Shown: positions 38,846 to 49,304, numbered from the stretch's first letter. The stretch is DNA of 64,000 bases from Streptococcus sp. k-402 (GCF_013277515.1 NZ_VMNB01000012.1:51261-115260), one strand, 5' to 3'. The notes: a model not told the origin generated them from the sequence alone. A program made the numbers and translations.

Positions 38846-39355
38846 CTATTTACTTAAATCAATTCGACGACCAATTTTACCGATAATAATCGCTCCAATA
38901 ATCAATGAGGCAAATTCACCGATACCTGTTGTAAACCAAGTAAGGAAAAATGGTAATTCTGCTACAATATTTAACTCTGCAGCGATAGTAAACATGGAAA
39001 TTGAAAAGAGGATTGAAAAGAAGAAATGATCTTTTCGAATCAATCCGTTAAAGAGGTAATCCTTGCTATATTTTGCAAAAAGCCAAACACCTAAACTGAG
39101 GAATACCAAGGTTGATCCGCCACCAACAAAGACATCTAGCAGTCCGAAGCTAAAGAAATTAGCAATCATACAACCGATGGTAACTCCGATGATGTACTTA
39201 GGATTGTAAAAAGCCATAAAGTTCATCATTTCTGAAATACGGAACTGATAAGCACCATAGCTAATGGCATTTAGGGGCGGTGTGACAGTCAAAACGACAT
39301 AGATAGCAGCAACGATTGCAATGTCTGCAACATCACGAATAGTTAATTTTTTCAT
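38846..39355 (-). CDS. queT: QueT-type queuosine precursor transporter (ECF S component)
   Basis: A 169-aa membrane protein with five to six hydrophobic segments of the COG4708/QueT family, which takes up the queuosine precursor preQ1 or queuine-like bases together with an energy-coupling (ECF) module encoded elsewhere. Typical stretches are PPLNAISYGAYQFRISE and the C-terminal TWFTTGIGEFASLIIG. The preQ1-II riboswitch directly upstream, known to control this very family in streptococci, supports the assignment more than sequence alone. It is a single-gene unit between two terminators. Confidence 0.92.
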   Translation of the reverse strand: MKKLTIRDVADIAIVAAIYVVLTVTPPLNAISYGAYQFRISEMMNFMAFYNPKYIIGVTIGCMIANFFSFGLLDVFVGGGSTLVFLSLGVWLFAKYSKDYLFNGLIRKDHFFFSILFSISMFTIAAELNIVAELPFFLTWFTTGIGEFASLIIGAIIIGKIGRRIDLSK

Positions 39356-39360
39356 CTTTT

Positions 39361-39417
39361 CTCCTTTAGCGGGTTGTCCGCGTAAAATATGCTTGGTGAA
39401 AGAAGCTAAGCACCAAG
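39361..39417 (-). promoter_or_regulatory. preQ1-II riboswitch (COG4708 RNA) upstream of queT
   Basis: On the minus strand, cttggtg-cttagcttctttc-accaag forms P2, followed by cgcggacaacccgc and then aaaggag, which is the queT ribosome site. Layout and sequence are those of streptococcal preQ1-II riboswitches, where ligand binding sequesters the ribosome site and stops translation. Confidence 0.93.
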
Positions 39418-39439
39418 GGTTGCTTTATTCAACCTTACT

Positions 39440-39472
39440 AGTATAGCACAATAGCCTGCTTTATGCTATACT
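39440..39472. promoter_or_regulatory. Mirror-image divergent promoters of queT and gtrA
   Basis: The two extended -10 elements form one inverted repeat: agtatagca (39440-39448) and tgctatact (39464-39472). Read outward, each is TGC-TATACT, one firing left to the riboswitch/queT and one firing right to gtrA. No good -35 is seen for either. Confidence 0.7.
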
Positions 39473-39478
39473 TAAAAC

Positions 39479-39910
39479 ATGAAAATTCCTATTCAAAAAT
39501 TTTTTAACAATGAAATCTTAGCCTATCTCTTTTTTGGCCTTGCAACAACTCTAGTTTCGATTCTCTCACGATTGGTCATTTATCAACTAAGTCATCAGGA
39601 ACTCCTTGCTACTGCCTTAGCAAATATATTTGGTATCCTCTTTGCCTTTATCACAAATGATAGGATTGTATTTAAGCAAGCAAGGAAGAATCGCCTTATC
39701 CGTTTATTGAAATTTTCTCTTGCTCGCCTTTCTACTTTTCTGTTAGATTTGCTCTTTACTTTTCTGTTTGTAACTCATTTTCCTCACATCATAGGTCAAT
39801 TCGTAAATGAAAACATTGATAAGATAAATGCTATTGAAACAATAATTGCACAAATACTCATTATTATCATCAATTATATCTTGAGCAAGATCTATATTTT
39901 TAGAAAATAA
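39479..39910 (+). CDS. GtrA-family membrane protein
   Basis: The 143-aa protein has four hydrophobic segments typical of GtrA/DPMS3-like proteins. Family members are thought to help move lipid-linked sugars or to modify cell-wall glycans; the partner here is unknown. No Shine-Dalgarno sequence precedes the ATG, and the -10 element ends only six bases upstream, so the mRNA is probably leaderless. No glycosyltransferase is adjacent. Confidence 0.88.
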   Translation: MKIPIQKFFNNEILAYLFFGLATTLVSILSRLVIYQLSHQELLATALANIFGILFAFITNDRIVFKQARKNRLIRLLKFSLARLSTFLLDLLFTFLFVTHFPHIIGQFVNENIDKINAIETIIAQILIIIINYILSKIYIFRK

Positions 39911-39991
39911 TGTTCCATTTATGAGCCTTTTAATTGCCTTCTATAATGATTTAGGATACAATGAAACACGAAATATTGAAAGGAAAACAGT

Positions 39992-40369
39992 ATGTTAAAA
40001 AATCTAAAATCATTCTTGCTTCGAGGAAATGTTATTGACCTTGCTGTCGGTGTTGTCATTGCCTCTGCTTTTGGTGCTATCGTTACTTCACTTGTAAACG
40101 ACATTATCACTCCTCTTATTTTAAATCCCGCTTTGAAAGCTGCTAAAGTCGAACGTATCGCTCAACTTTCTTGGCATGGAGTCGGCTATGGTAACTTTTT
40201 AAGTGCTATTATCAATTTTATCTTTGTCGGTACCGCCCTCTTCTTTATTATCAAGGGTATTGAAAAAGCACAGAAACTCACTGGTATAAAGGAAGAAAAA
40301 ACTGACGAAAAAAAACCAACCGAATTGGAAGTCCTTCAAGAAATAAAAGCACTTTTGGAGAAAAAATAA
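39992..40369 (+). CDS. mscL: Large-conductance mechanosensitive channel
   Basis: MscL opens at high membrane tension to release solutes after osmotic downshock. The 125-aa protein shows the N-terminal amphipathic start, TM1 (NVIDLAVGVVIASAFGAIVTSLVNDIITP, about 13-40), a periplasm-facing loop, TM2 (FLSAIINFIFVGTALFFIIK) and a charged C-terminal helix. AAAGGA lies 8 bp before the ATG. It is convergent with hemH across a shared terminator. Confidence 0.97.
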   Translation: MLKNLKSFLLRGNVIDLAVGVVIASAFGAIVTSLVNDIITPLILNPALKAAKVERIAQLSWHGVGYGNFLSAIINFIFVGTALFFIIKGIEKAQKLTGIKEEKTDEKKPTELEVLQEIKALLEKK

Positions 40370-40375
40370 TCGATT

Positions 40376-40408
40376 AAAAGGATCTAGCGCAAAGCTAAAT
40401 CCTTTTTT
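40376..40408. terminator. Bidirectional terminator between mscL and hemH
   Basis: aaaaggatctagc / gctaaatcctttttt: a near-perfect stem with A-rich and T-rich flanks serving both converging genes. Confidence 0.8.
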
Positions 40409-40410
40409 CT

Positions 40411-41505
40411 TTACTCTTTGGGTAACTTGCCTGCTTTCTCAAGCATTTTCTTAATCAGATAAGGCATCTTAACATTTTCCCGACCTTTTTTCTCAATCAG
40501 TTTTTTCACAAATTCTGGCATTTGTAAATCTTCAGATTCAGCCAAAATGTTTTTCGTCTCGTCTGAAGGAACTAATTCATCAAAGGTTTCTTCTTCCGGG
40601 AGAAATTCCTTAAACTCTTGATGTTCATTGGCTCTGACTGTATTGACCAAGGCATCAATTAAACGAGAATCCGTATTTGGCATTGGTAGGCGATGGTAGT
40701 TGACACCCAATTCCTGACATAAGTCATAACATTCCACATCATTATCAAACAAGACCTCAATATGCTCGCTAATGAAGCTGATAGGAACAAAAATATAATG
40801 GTCTGGATGTTCTGTCTGTTCTCTGAGATACTCCAAAACATCTGGCTTAATCCATGGAATCCCAATATCACTCTCACTCTGCCAAGTATTGGTATATTGT
40901 TCAGAACTCAAGCCTAGTTTTTCAGCAACTAACTTGCTATTTTCAAAAATTTGATCGATATAAGGATCGCCAAAATCCAAGGCAAAAATGGGCACACTGT
41001 GGGCTGAAAAGATGACTTTAAAGCTATCCTGCTTTACTTCTTCCTTTAAAATCTTAGCAATTTCATCTGCCCAATAGTTTAAGAGCGCTTCTTCCTGATA
41101 CCAGTCCTTAATGACCAAAAATTGAATTTGCTTGCTTTCTAAAAATTTCTCATAACCCATGATAGAGTAGAAAGAATAATGGGGCTCCAAAATCAAGCAA
41201 ATACACTGTTCAATGCCGTCTGCTTCCATCTGACCAATCACATCTGTAATAAAAGGTCTGGAAAATTTATTGGCAAAATAGACACTATATTCATTCCCCA
41301 GCCTAGCTTCTACCAAGGCAACCTCTTCACGGGTAATTTTTTGCAGAGGAGTACCTCCAATTCGCACATAATTATCATAAAGAGTTTGAATCTCATGGTC
41401 TTGAGGTCTCACTCCACGACGAATATTTGTGAAAAAATCAGCTACACCTTCAAAGGTAATCTCTTCTGGTGAACCAAAGGTCATCATTAAAATTGCTTTT
41501 TTCAT
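40411..41505 (-). CDS. hemH: Ferrochelatase (HemH/CpfC type)
   Basis: A 364-aa ferrochelatase that would insert Fe2+ into a porphyrin; in Gram-positives the usual substrate is coproporphyrin III. The family His is visible in IFSAHSVP, with a second conserved acidic region around [14 protein letters not shown]. Streptococci are generally considered unable to make heme, and no other heme-synthesis gene is present in the window, so its role may be iron removal from heme or a yet unknown reaction. A C-terminal extension of about 50 charged residues ends the protein. Confidence 0.9.
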   Translation of the reverse strand: MKKAILMMTFGSPEEITFEGVADFFTNIRRGVRPQDHEIQTLYDNYVRIGGTPLQKITREEVALVEARLGNEYSVYFANKFSRPFITDVIGQMEADGIEQCICLILEPHYSFYSIMGYEKFLESKQIQFLVIKDWYQEEALLNYWADEIAKILKEEVKQDSFKVIFSAHSVPIFALDFGDPYIDQIFENSKLVAEKLGLSSEQYTNTWQSESDIGIPWIKPDVLEYLREQTEHPDHYIFVPISFISEHIEVLFDNDVECYDLCQELGVNYHRLPMPNTDSRLIDALVNTVRANEHQEFKEFLPEEETFDELVPSDETKNILAESEDLQMPEFVKKLIEKKGRENVKMPYLIKKMLEKAGKLPKE

Positions 41506-41658
41506 AATCGATTCCTTGTGATGTTTTTATCAAGTTTATTTTATCATGAATCCACTGATAAGTAAACGCTAACATAGCAGATTGCCCTAACTTCTGTCTT
41601 TTGTTTTTCTCTCTTTTCTATGATACAATGGAAAAAATGAATTCAAAAGGAGTTTTTT

Positions 41659-42882
41659 ATGACTTATCCAAATCTCTTGGACCGCTTTTTAACCTACGTT
41701 AAGGTCAACACGCGCTCTGATGAACACTCTACTACTACTCCAAGTACACAGAGTCAGGTTGACTTTGCAACCAATGTTCTTATTCCTGAAATGAAACGTG
41801 TTGGACTGCAAAATGTCTACTACCTTCCGAATGGTTTTGCTATTGGAACCTTGCCAGCTAACGATCCATCTTTAACACGTAAAATTGGCTTCATCTCCCA
41901 CATGGATACTGCTGATTTTAATGCCGAAGGAGTTAATCCTCAGGTAATTGAAAACTACGATGGTGGTGTGATTGAACTAGGGAATTCTGGTTTCAAACTC
42001 GATCCAGCCGACTTCAAGAGTCTTGAGAAATATCCAGGACAAACGCTCATCACAACCGATGGAACAACCTTGCTGGGGGCTGATGACAAGTCAGGAATTG
42101 CTGAAATTATGACAGCCATTGAATATCTGACTGCCCACCCTGAAATCAAACACTGTGAAATTCGTGTTGGTTTTGGTCCAGATGAAGAAATCGGTGTTGG
42201 TGCTAATCAATTTGATGCAGAAGATTTTGATGTGGATTTTGCCTACACAGTTGATGGTGGCCCACTAGGTGAACTTCAGTACGAGACCTTTTCAGCAGCG
42301 GGTGCTGAATTGCATTTCCAAGGACGTAATGTCCACCCTGGTACTGCCAAAGGGCAAATGGTCAACGCCCTTCAGCTAGCAATTGATTTTCACAATCAAC
42401 TTCCAGAAAAGGACAGACCTGAGTTAACGGATGGTTACCAAGGTTTCTATCATCTAATGGATGTAACAGGTAGCGTTGAGGAGGCAAGTGCTAGCTACAT
42501 CATTCGTGATTTTGAAAAAGATGCCTTTGCAGCGCGTAAAGCAACTATGAAGTCTATCGCTGATAAGATGAATCAAGAACTTGGTAGCGACCGTGTCACC
42601 CTCAACTTGACAGACCAGTACTACAATATGAAAGAAGTCATTGAAAAAGATATGACTCCAATTACCATTGCTAAAGCCGTTATGGAAGATCTGGGTATCA
42701 CTCCTATTATCGAACCAATTCGTGGAGGGACAGACGGCTCTAAGATTTCCTTTATGGGAATCCCAACCCCTAATATCTTTGCTGGCGGCGAGAATATGCA
42801 CGGTCGTTTTGAATACGTCAGCCTTCAGACTATGGAACGTGCAGTTGATACCATCATTGGCATCGTAGCTTATAAAGACTAA
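41659..42882 (+). CDS. pepT: Peptidase T (tripeptidase, M20 family)
   Basis: PepT removes the N-terminal residue of tripeptides in the cytosol. The 407-aa metallopeptidase shows metal ligands in order: [25 protein letters not shown] and, near the C-terminus, [10 protein letters not shown] and FAGGENMHG. Ribosome site AAAGGAG lies 10 bp upstream of ATG. Length is standard. It is a monocistronic gene ending at the terminator at 42.95 kb. Confidence 0.97.
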   Translation: MTYPNLLDRFLTYVKVNTRSDEHSTTTPSTQSQVDFATNVLIPEMKRVGLQNVYYLPNGFAIGTLPANDPSLTRKIGFISHMDTADFNAEGVNPQVIENYDGGVIELGNSGFKLDPADFKSLEKYPGQTLITTDGTTLLGADDKSGIAEIMTAIEYLTAHPEIKHCEIRVGFGPDEEIGVGANQFDAEDFDVDFAYTVDGGPLGELQYETFSAAGAELHFQGRNVHPGTAKGQMVNALQLAIDFHNQLPEKDRPELTDGYQGFYHLMDVTGSVEEASASYIIRDFEKDAFAARKATMKSIADKMNQELGSDRVTLNLTDQYYNMKEVIEKDMTPITIAKAVMEDLGITPIIEPIRGGTDGSKISFMGIPTPNIFAGGENMHGRFEYVSLQTMERAVDTIIGIVAYKD

Positions 42883-42938
42883 AAATAGGCTGGACAAAAA
42901 CTAAATTTTAAGAGAAAATGAAGTAAATCTTCACACAA

Positions 42939-42988
42939 TAAAACGCATAGTATCAAGGTTTTCGGCTCCTGATACTGTGCGTTTTTTA
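42939..42988. terminator. Terminator between pepT and pta
   Basis: aaaacgca-t-agtatca (from 42940) pairs with tgatact-g-tgcgtttttt: a long stem with one opposed mismatch and flanking T-runs in both directions. Confidence 0.85.
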
Positions 42989-43022
42989 ATTATAAATGCG
43001 AATTATTTAGTAGCACTTCTCT

Positions 43023-43997
43023 TTATTGATGAACTGCTTGAGCTGCTGTGATGAGGGTCAACTTGTAAACATCATCTGCATTACATCCACGAGAAAGATC
43101 ATTAACTGGCTTGTTTAAACCTTGCAAAACAGGTCCTACAGCCGCAAAGCCACCCAGGCGTTCAGCCATCTTGTAACCGATATTTCCTGCCTCGATACCT
43201 GGGAAGATGAAGACATTTGCTTGACCAGCTACTGTACTTCCCGGAGCTTTCAGAGCTGCAGTTTCGGGAACAAAGGCCGCATCAAATTGCAACTCACCAT
43301 CGATTTCAAGGTCAGGACGCAAGTCGTGAGCAATTTTAGTTGCTTCAACGACCTTATCAACGCTTTCACCAAACCCTGAACCTTTAGTAGAATAGCTCAA
43401 CATGGCAATTTTAGGTTCGATGCCAAACATCTTAGCTGTGATTGCTGAGTTGATGGCAATTTCAGCCAAAGCTTCTGCATCTGGATTGATGTTGATAGCA
43501 CAGTCTCCAAATAGGTAACGTTCAGAGCCACGAACCATGAGGAAGGCTCCTGAAGTACGAGTCACATTTGGACGAGTTTTGATGATTTGTAGGGCTGGGC
43601 GAACTGTTGAAGCTGTTGAGTGAATCGCACCTGATACCATTCCATCAACCAAGCCCAAGTAAACCAACATAACACCAAAGTAGTTGACATCTTCAACCAA
43701 AACCTTGCGTGCATCTTCTTCAGATATTTTGCCCTTGCGACGCTCTACCAAGGCAGCAACCATTTCTTCAAATTGAGGATAATGTTGAGGGTCAATGACT
43801 TCATAACCATCCATGATCCCTTCAATTTCAAGATAAATTTTAATTTTTTCAGGATTTCCAAGCAAAACAGGAATCACTTCTGTTTCTTTTACCAAGCGTT
43901 TAGTCGCTTGCAGAATACGAGGTTCTTCCCCTTCAGGGAGAACGATACGAGCATTTTTACCAACTAGGTTGGCTTTTAGACTTTCAAAAACTTCCAT
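43023..43997 (-). CDS. pta: Phosphate acetyltransferase
   Basis: Pta interconverts acetyl-CoA and acetyl phosphate, the route to ATP by acetate kinase and a source of protein acetyl donors. The 324-aa single-domain (type I) enzyme begins MEVFESLKANLVGKNARIVLPEGEEPR and has the FGDCAININPDAE and KGSGFGESVDKV blocks. It is the last gene of the relQ-nadK-rluD-pta set; a 43-bp gap without a terminator separates it from the pseudouridine synthase gene. Length is normal. Confidence 0.96.
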   Translation of the reverse strand: MEVFESLKANLVGKNARIVLPEGEEPRILQATKRLVKETEVIPVLLGNPEKIKIYLEIEGIMDGYEVIDPQHYPQFEEMVAALVERRKGKISEEDARKVLVEDVNYFGVMLVYLGLVDGMVSGAIHSTASTVRPALQIIKTRPNVTRTSGAFLMVRGSERYLFGDCAININPDAEALAEIAINSAITAKMFGIEPKIAMLSYSTKGSGFGESVDKVVEATKIAHDLRPDLEIDGELQFDAAFVPETAALKAPGSTVAGQANVFIFPGIEAGNIGYKMAERLGGFAAVGPVLQGLNKPVNDLSRGCNADDVYKLTLITAAQAVHQ

Positions 43998-44040
43998 GAG
44001 TTTTCTCCTTTAGAATAATAATTATACTCTGAATCAGTTT

Positions 44041-44937
44041 TTATAGAGTATTAGTTGATAACTGGATAATAAGGTTACTGAAATCATCCGGCAAGGGACT
44101 GTCTAACTGCAAGTCCTGCTCTAAAAATGGATGATAAAAATTTAAGGAATGGCAATGCAGAGCCTGACGTTGAATGCCATCGTCCAGACTACCACCATAC
44201 AAGTCATCTCCCAACAAAGGAAAACCAATATGAGAAAAATGGACTCGGATTTGGTGGGTTCGTCCAGTATGCAGGCGAATATCTACCAAATGAATATTCC
44301 CATAAGATGCTACAATCTTGTAGGAAGTATGGGCATACTTTCCACCTTTAGCCACCCGTCTGGTAATAATGGAGTCTTCATCACGCGCAATCGGAGCAAT
44401 AATTTCCCCCTCTGACTCTAAGTATCCATCACCTTTAACCAAAGCAAAATAGCGTTTTTCAATAGACTTTTTCTGCAACTGCTTGTCTAATCGTGCGTGG
44501 GCATAGCCGTGCTTGGCAAAGAGCATCAAGCCAGAAGTATCTCTATCAAGCCTGGTCACAATGTGAACCTGCTGATTTTCATAGTTTTGCTTGACATAGT
44601 AACCCTTGATAAAATTAGCGATTGTATTGGAGTGGTTGACACTAGGAATAGAAGCCACTCCATAGGGTTTGTTCAAGACTAGAAAATGATCATCCTCATA
44701 GAGAATATCCAGTGGGCGCTCGATAGCTTCTAGAGTTTCAAAGCCTTCCTCAGCGGGAATATCGATGACAACTCGGTCTCCAATATCCAACAGATAAGTT
44801 GCATTTTGAGGTTGGTCATTGACCAGAATAGCTCCGCCTCGAAACTTAATCTTGGCCAGAAGCCCCTTAGAAACCTCGTGCTTTTTTAAGAAAGTCTTAA
44901 CCTTGACATGTTCATCTACGATAAATTCAAACCTCAT
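44041..44937 (-). CDS. RluA/RluD-family pseudouridine synthase
   Basis: The 298-aa enzyme isomerises uridine to pseudouridine in 23S rRNA or tRNA. It has an N-terminal S4-like part ([20 protein letters not shown]) and the catalytic motif [16 protein letters not shown] with the active Asp, then [14 protein letters not shown]. RluD-type enzymes usually act on helix 69, but the target cannot be read from the sequence. Its ATG overlaps the nadK stop codon by 4 bp (ATGA). Confidence 0.93.
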   Translation of the reverse strand: MRFEFIVDEHVKVKTFLKKHEVSKGLLAKIKFRGGAILVNDQPQNATYLLDIGDRVVIDIPAEEGFETLEAIERPLDILYEDDHFLVLNKPYGVASIPSVNHSNTIANFIKGYYVKQNYENQQVHIVTRLDRDTSGLMLFAKHGYAHARLDKQLQKKSIEKRYFALVKGDGYLESEGEIIAPIARDEDSIITRRVAKGGKYAHTSYKIVASYGNIHLVDIRLHTGRTHQIRVHFSHIGFPLLGDDLYGGSLDDGIQRQALHCHSLNFYHPFLEQDLQLDSPLPDDFSNLIIQLSTNTL

Positions 44938-45752
44938 TCGTCCACCTCGCCGATAAAAGCGTCCTTAACGCGGTTCCAGAAGCTGGTATGGCTAGGAGTC
45001 GCGACAAAGTGAATCTTATGATGATCAATTTGATACTCGATTCGCTCGATACTACGAAAAGAATAAACGCTATTGTCAACCGAAATGGTGTGGTAATCGT
45101 TTCTTGTTGGAATGAGTTCAATCTTATCCTTCTTAGGCACAATAATGGAAGAGCCCAGCGTTCGATAGACACGATTATTGAGGCTGGCAATTTCCGTCAA
45201 CTGAAGAGCTTCAATGGTAGGATGTAACACTGCACCGCCAAGAGACTTGTTATAAGCCGTACTACCAGTCGGCGTTGAAACTGTTAAGCCATCTCCGCGA
45301 AAACGTTCAAAGGGAACACCATTGATGACAATATCTGCCACCATGGTTCGATCGGATCTGCGAATGCTGGCTTCGTTGAGGGCACGAAAAATCTTGACCT
45401 CTCCATTTTCAAGAAAGACCTTCACATTTAGAACAGGGTAAGAGACTCTTGCTCCGGTATCTAGCTGCAAATTAGTCACTAGCTTATCCAACTCAAAATC
45501 ACGGTAGTCCGTATAGAAGCCCAAATGTCCAGTATGAACACCGATAAATCGTACCTTGTCAAGTTGATTTTCATACTTATGAAAAGCTGATAAGAGCATG
45601 CCATCCCCACCAATGGAAATAACAATATCCGGATTGGTATCATTGAGTATAAACTGATTTCTCTTCAAACGATCTCGCAATTCATACAAAACCCTTTGAC
45701 TCTGTGGTTTTCTATTAGCTATCAGGTCAATTCGTTTACCTGTATTCTTCAT
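44934..45752 (-). CDS. nadK: NAD kinase
   Basis: NadK phosphorylates NAD to NADP. The 272-aa protein has the diacylglycerol-kinase-like fold with [14 protein letters not shown] and, further on, the [14 protein letters not shown] block of the active site. The start [10 protein letters not shown] at 45752 is chosen; it lies inside the relQ stop region by 17 bp, so the genes are coupled. The relQ-nadK-rluD pairing is conserved in Firmicutes. Confidence 0.95.
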   Translation of the reverse strand: MKNTGKRIDLIANRKPQSQRVLYELRDRLKRNQFILNDTNPDIVISIGGDGMLLSAFHKYENQLDKVRFIGVHTGHLGFYTDYRDFELDKLVTNLQLDTGARVSYPVLNVKVFLENGEVKIFRALNEASIRRSDRTMVADIVINGVPFERFRGDGLTVSTPTGSTAYNKSLGGAVLHPTIEALQLTEIASLNNRVYRTLGSSIIVPKKDKIELIPTRNDYHTISVDNSVYSFRSIERIEYQIDHHKIHFVATPSHTSFWNRVKDAFIGEVDE

Positions 45753-46407
45753 CTGTATCGTCACTGTTTCCTACACCATCATTTAATTTTCTACTCAAAG
45801 GATCAAAAAGTGCCTGGGCTTCTTGGATATCATCACGAATTTTGCCCATTTCTTCATCCAACTGATGGGCAATCTTGGCCGTGATTTCCAGTCGCTTCTT
45901 AATCTCCTCTGGGAAATCCCCTTGGTACTTGTAGTTGAGAGAATGTTCTATCGTTGCCCAGAAATTCATGGCCAAGGTACGAATTTGAATTTCTGCCAAA
46001 ATAATCTTGGCTCCATTGATGGTGTCAACCATATATTCTACTACCACATGATAGGAACGGTAGCCTGAAGCCTTTCGATGAGTAATGTAATCTCGCTCCT
46101 GTATGATTCGCATATCCTGTCGTTTACGCAAAATCTCCACTACTTCCTTGACGTCATCTACAAACTGAACCATCACACGCAAACCAGCAATATCCTGCAA
46201 ATCGTGTTCCAAGGTCGCATAGGTAATGCCACGACGAGCCATTTTTTCCTTGATACTCTCAATTGGCTTGACTCGACCAGTCACAAACTCAATCGGAGAA
46301 TGCTTATTTTGCTTGCGATATTGCTTCCGAATACCACGAAGTTTAATCTTTAACTCACCAACAGCTTGAATGTAAGGATCTAGAAATTCTTCCCATTCTA
46401 AGGTCAT
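45736..46407 (-). CDS. relQ: RelQ-type small alarmone synthetase
   Basis: RelQ makes (p)ppGpp/pGpp from GTP or GDP/GMP and ATP. The 223-aa protein contains only the synthetase domain: [19 protein letters not shown], then [10 protein letters not shown] and the acidic [22 protein letters not shown]. There is no HD hydrolase domain and no ACT/TGS part, unlike long RelA/SpoT proteins. It heads the relQ-nadK-rluD-pta operon and is divergent from a CYTH gene. The C-terminus is acidic ([10 protein letters not shown]). Confidence 0.95.
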   Translation of the reverse strand: MTLEWEEFLDPYIQAVGELKIKLRGIRKQYRKQNKHSPIEFVTGRVKPIESIKEKMARRGITYATLEHDLQDIAGLRVMVQFVDDVKEVVEILRKRQDMRIIQERDYITHRKASGYRSYHVVVEYMVDTINGAKIILAEIQIRTLAMNFWATIEHSLNYKYQGDFPEEIKKRLEITAKIAHQLDEEMGKIRDDIQEAQALFDPLSRKLNDGVGNSDDTDEEYR

Positions 46408-46535
46408 ATATTCTCCCTTGTTTTCATATTATCCTTCAAAAATATCTTTGATTTTTTCTCCAGATTCATATACAATAAATACAATGCTTATTATACCATA
46501 AATCCGCTTTCAACGATAAAGAAAAGGTAAGAAAA

Positions 46536-47105
46536 ATGAAACATTTAGAAATTGAATTGAAAACACTCTTGAAAAAAGATGAATATGATCGTCTAAAAGA
46601 CAAGTTCACAGGTGTCACTCCTATTCTTCAAAAAAATTACTACATCGACACGCCTGATTTTGAACTGCGAGAAAAGAAAGTTGCTATGCGCATTCGAACT
46701 TTTGAAGACTGGGCTGAATTGACACTCAAAGTCCCGCAAAGTGTTGGAAACATGGAATACAATCAAAAATTACAACTAAAAGATGCTGAAAACTATCTGG
46801 CTAAAGAAGAACTTCCTCAGGGACTGGTTCTTGATGAATTGGTGAAACATTGTATCCAAACTAGTGAATGGCTGGTGCTTGGTTGTCTAACAACGCTTCG
46901 CTATGAAATGCAAACATCTATTGGTCTCATGGCACTGGATGAGAGTCAGTACTTTGATATTACAGATTACGAATTAGAGCTCGAAGTGGAAAATCAGGAG
47001 CAAGGTAAGCAGGATTTCCAGCAATTTTTAGAGGAAAATCAGATTTCCTACCAAAAAGCTCCCTCAAAATTGGTCCGATTTGTCAAAAGCATAAAAAATA
47101 GCTGA
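46536..47105 (+). CDS. CYTH-domain protein (triphosphate tunnel metalloenzyme)
   Basis: The 189-aa protein opens with the CYTH signature ExExK as EIELKTLLKK (residues 5-14), followed by the NYYIDTPDFEL and RIRTFEDWAELTLK blocks and the C-terminal basic end PSKLVRFVKS. Members hydrolyse inorganic triphosphate or nucleotide triphosphates; annotation as adenylate cyclase is common but unproven. Divergent from relQ, a neighbour preserved across Firmicutes, which suggests a phosphate or nucleotide role. Confidence 0.92.
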   Translation: MKHLEIELKTLLKKDEYDRLKDKFTGVTPILQKNYYIDTPDFELREKKVAMRIRTFEDWAELTLKVPQSVGNMEYNQKLQLKDAENYLAKEELPQGLVLDELVKHCIQTSEWLVLGCLTTLRYEMQTSIGLMALDESQYFDITDYELELEVENQEQGKQDFQQFLEENQISYQKAPSKLVRFVKSIKNS

Positions 47106-47148
47106 AATAATCTCTATTTTTTGGTAAAATAGAAAAGATAAAATACAA

Positions 47149-47189
47149 AAATCCTAGTCATATAGGCTAGGCAGATATGGCTAGGATTT
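47149..47189 (+). terminator. Long hairpin between the CYTH gene and prs
   Basis: aaatcctag (47149-47157) pairs with ctaggattt (47181-47189), with inner cata/tatg pairs. Only a short, A-rich tail follows, so it may be a terminator for the CYTH gene or a leader structure of prs. Confidence 0.55.
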
Positions 47190-47215
47190 AAAAAGTTTAC
47201 AGAGGACGGTCTATA

Positions 47216-48175
47216 ATGTCAGATAGAAAAAACATGAAACTTTTCGCACTCAACTCTAACCAAGAGATTGCACAGAAAATTGCACAAGCTGTTGGTGTCC
47301 CACTTGGAAAACTATCATCACGTCAATTTTCAGACGGAGAAATCCAAGTGAATATCGAAGAAAGTGTCCGTGGTTATGATGTTTACATCATCCAGTCTAC
47401 AAGTTTCCCTGTTAACAACCACCTAATGGAATTGTTGATCATGGTTGACGCTTGTGTGCGCGCAAGTGCCCACAGTATCAACGTTGTCCTTCCATATTTT
47501 GGCTATGCACGTCAAGACCGCATTGCTTCACCACGTGAGCCACTTACAGCTAAACTAGTTGCCAATATGCTGGTTAAAGCTGGTGTTGACCGTGTCCTTA
47601 CCCTTGATTTGCATGCTGTTCAGGTGCAAGGTTTCTTTGATATTCCTGTTGACAACCTCTATACAGTTCCCCTATTTGCAAAACATTATTGCGATAAGGG
47701 CTTACTTGGCTCAGATGTTGTTGTTGTTAGCCCTAAAAATTCAGGTGTCAAACGTGCTCGTAGTCTGGCTGAATATCTTGATGCTCCTATCGCCATTATC
47801 GACTACCCTCAAGACGATGCAACTCGTAACGAAGGTTATATCATCGGTGATGTTGAAGGCAAAAAAGCTATCTTGATTGACGATATTTTAAATACTGGAC
47901 GTACCTTCTCTGAAGCTGCTAAAATCGTTGAACGTGAAGGAGCTACAGAAATTTATGCTGTTTCTAGCCACGGCCTCTTCGTCGAAGGAGCTGCTGAACT
48001 TCTTGACAATACTAATATTAAAGAAATTCTTGTGACTGATTCAGTAGCAACAAAAGAAAAAACTCCTAAAAACGTATGCTACATCACTGCTAGTGAGTTA
48101 ATTGGTGATGCTATCGTCCGTATCCACGAAAGAAAACCAGTCAGCCCACTCTTTGCTTACAACAAAAAGAAATAA
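47216..48175 (+). CDS. prs: Ribose-phosphate pyrophosphokinase (PRPP synthase)
   Basis: Prs makes PRPP from ribose-5-phosphate and ATP for purines, pyrimidines, NAD and histidine. The 319-aa class I enzyme has [18 protein letters not shown] (divalent-ion site) and the PRPP loop [14 protein letters not shown] is GAGGA 8-10 bp upstream. A cysteine desulfurase gene follows 9 bp later, so the two are in one operon. Confidence 0.97.
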   Translation: MSDRKNMKLFALNSNQEIAQKIAQAVGVPLGKLSSRQFSDGEIQVNIEESVRGYDVYIIQSTSFPVNNHLMELLIMVDACVRASAHSINVVLPYFGYARQDRIASPREPLTAKLVANMLVKAGVDRVLTLDLHAVQVQGFFDIPVDNLYTVPLFAKHYCDKGLLGSDVVVVSPKNSGVKRARSLAEYLDAPIAIIDYPQDDATRNEGYIIGDVEGKKAILIDDILNTGRTFSEAAKIVEREGATEIYAVSSHGLFVEGAAELLDNTNIKEILVTDSVATKEKTPKNVCYITASELIGDAIVRIHERKPVSPLFAYNKKK

Positions 48176-48184
48176 GGTGATTCT

Positions 48185-49300
48185 TTGATTTATTTGGACA
48201 ATGCTGCAACGACTCCTATGTCAGCAGTTGCTATTTCAGCTATGACCAAGGTTATGCAAGAAACCCATGGCAATCCATCTAGTATTCATGGGCATGGTCG
48301 TCAAGCTGGCAAACTCTTGCGAGAAGCCCGTCAGGAACTAGCCCAGTTACTGGGGACAAAACCTCAACATATCTTTTTCACTTCTGGTGGGACAGAAGGC
48401 AACAATACTGCCATCATTGGCTACTGCCTTCGTCACCAAGAACAAGGAAAACACATCATCACAACTGCCATTGAGCACCATGCTGTCCTTGAAACAATTG
48501 ATTACTTGGTTCAACACTTTGATTTTGAAGTAACTATTATCCAACCAGAAAAGCAAGAAATCACAGCTCAACAAATTCAAAAAGCTTTACGTGACGATAC
48601 GATTTTGGTTTCTACCATGTCTGCCAATAATGAGACAGGAAACCTACTTCCCATTGCTGAAATTGGCCAAATACTCAAGCAACACCCAGCCGCCTATCAT
48701 GTCGATGCAGTTCAGGCTATTGGTAAAATCCCTATACACCCAGAAGAATTGGGCATTGATTTTCTCACTGCTTCTGCCCACAAGTTCCATGGTCCTAAGG
48801 GAATCGGTTTTCTCTACGCATCTAGCATGGACTTTGATTCCTATCTCCATGGCGGAGACCAAGAACAGAAAAAACGTGCAGGAACTGAAAATCTGCCTGC
48901 CATCGTAGGCATGGTTGCAGCCCTAAAAGAAGACCTAGAAAAGCAAGAAGAACATTTTCAACATGTACAAAATCTAGAAACTGCCTTTCTAGCAGAGGTT
49001 GAGGGAGTTCAATATTACCTGAATAGAGGCGAACACCATCTCCCTTATGTTCTCAATATTGGATTTCCTGGTCAGAAAAATGACCTCTTACTCCTTCGGC
49101 TAGATTTAGCTGGAATTTCAATCTCTACTGGCTCAGCCTGTACGGCAGGCATTGTCCAATCCAGCCATGTTCTTGAAGCCATGTACGGGGCAAATTCAGA
49201 CCGCTTGAAGGAATCCGTTCGTATCAGTCTCTCGCCACAAAATACTGTTGAAGACCTAGAAACCCTCGCAAAAACCTTAAAAGAAATTATCGGAGGTTAG
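48185..49300 (+). CDS. Class V aminotransferase, cysteine desulfurase (NifS/IscS type)
   Basis: A 371-aa PLP enzyme that removes sulfur from cysteine for thiouridine or other sulfur transfer. The start is TTG at 48185 (IYLDNAATTP from the second residue), after AAGGTGAT overlapping the prs stop. PLP lysine lies in LTASAHKFHGPKGIGFLY; the catalytic Cys loop is SISTGSACTAGIVQSS. Streptococci also have SufS for Fe-S clusters, so this one may serve tRNA thiolation; the target is not shown. Confidence 0.92.
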   Translation: MIYLDNAATTPMSAVAISAMTKVMQETHGNPSSIHGHGRQAGKLLREARQELAQLLGTKPQHIFFTSGGTEGNNTAIIGYCLRHQEQGKHIITTAIEHHAVLETIDYLVQHFDFEVTIIQPEKQEITAQQIQKALRDDTILVSTMSANNETGNLLPIAEIGQILKQHPAAYHVDAVQAIGKIPIHPEELGIDFLTASAHKFHGPKGIGFLYASSMDFDSYLHGGDQEQKKRAGTENLPAIVGMVAALKEDLEKQEEHFQHVQNLETAFLAEVEGVQYYLNRGEHHLPYVLNIGFPGQKNDLLLLRLDLAGISISTGSACTAGIVQSSHVLEAMYGANSDRLKESVRISLSPQNTVEDLETLAKTLKEIIGG

Positions 49301-49304
49301 CCAT

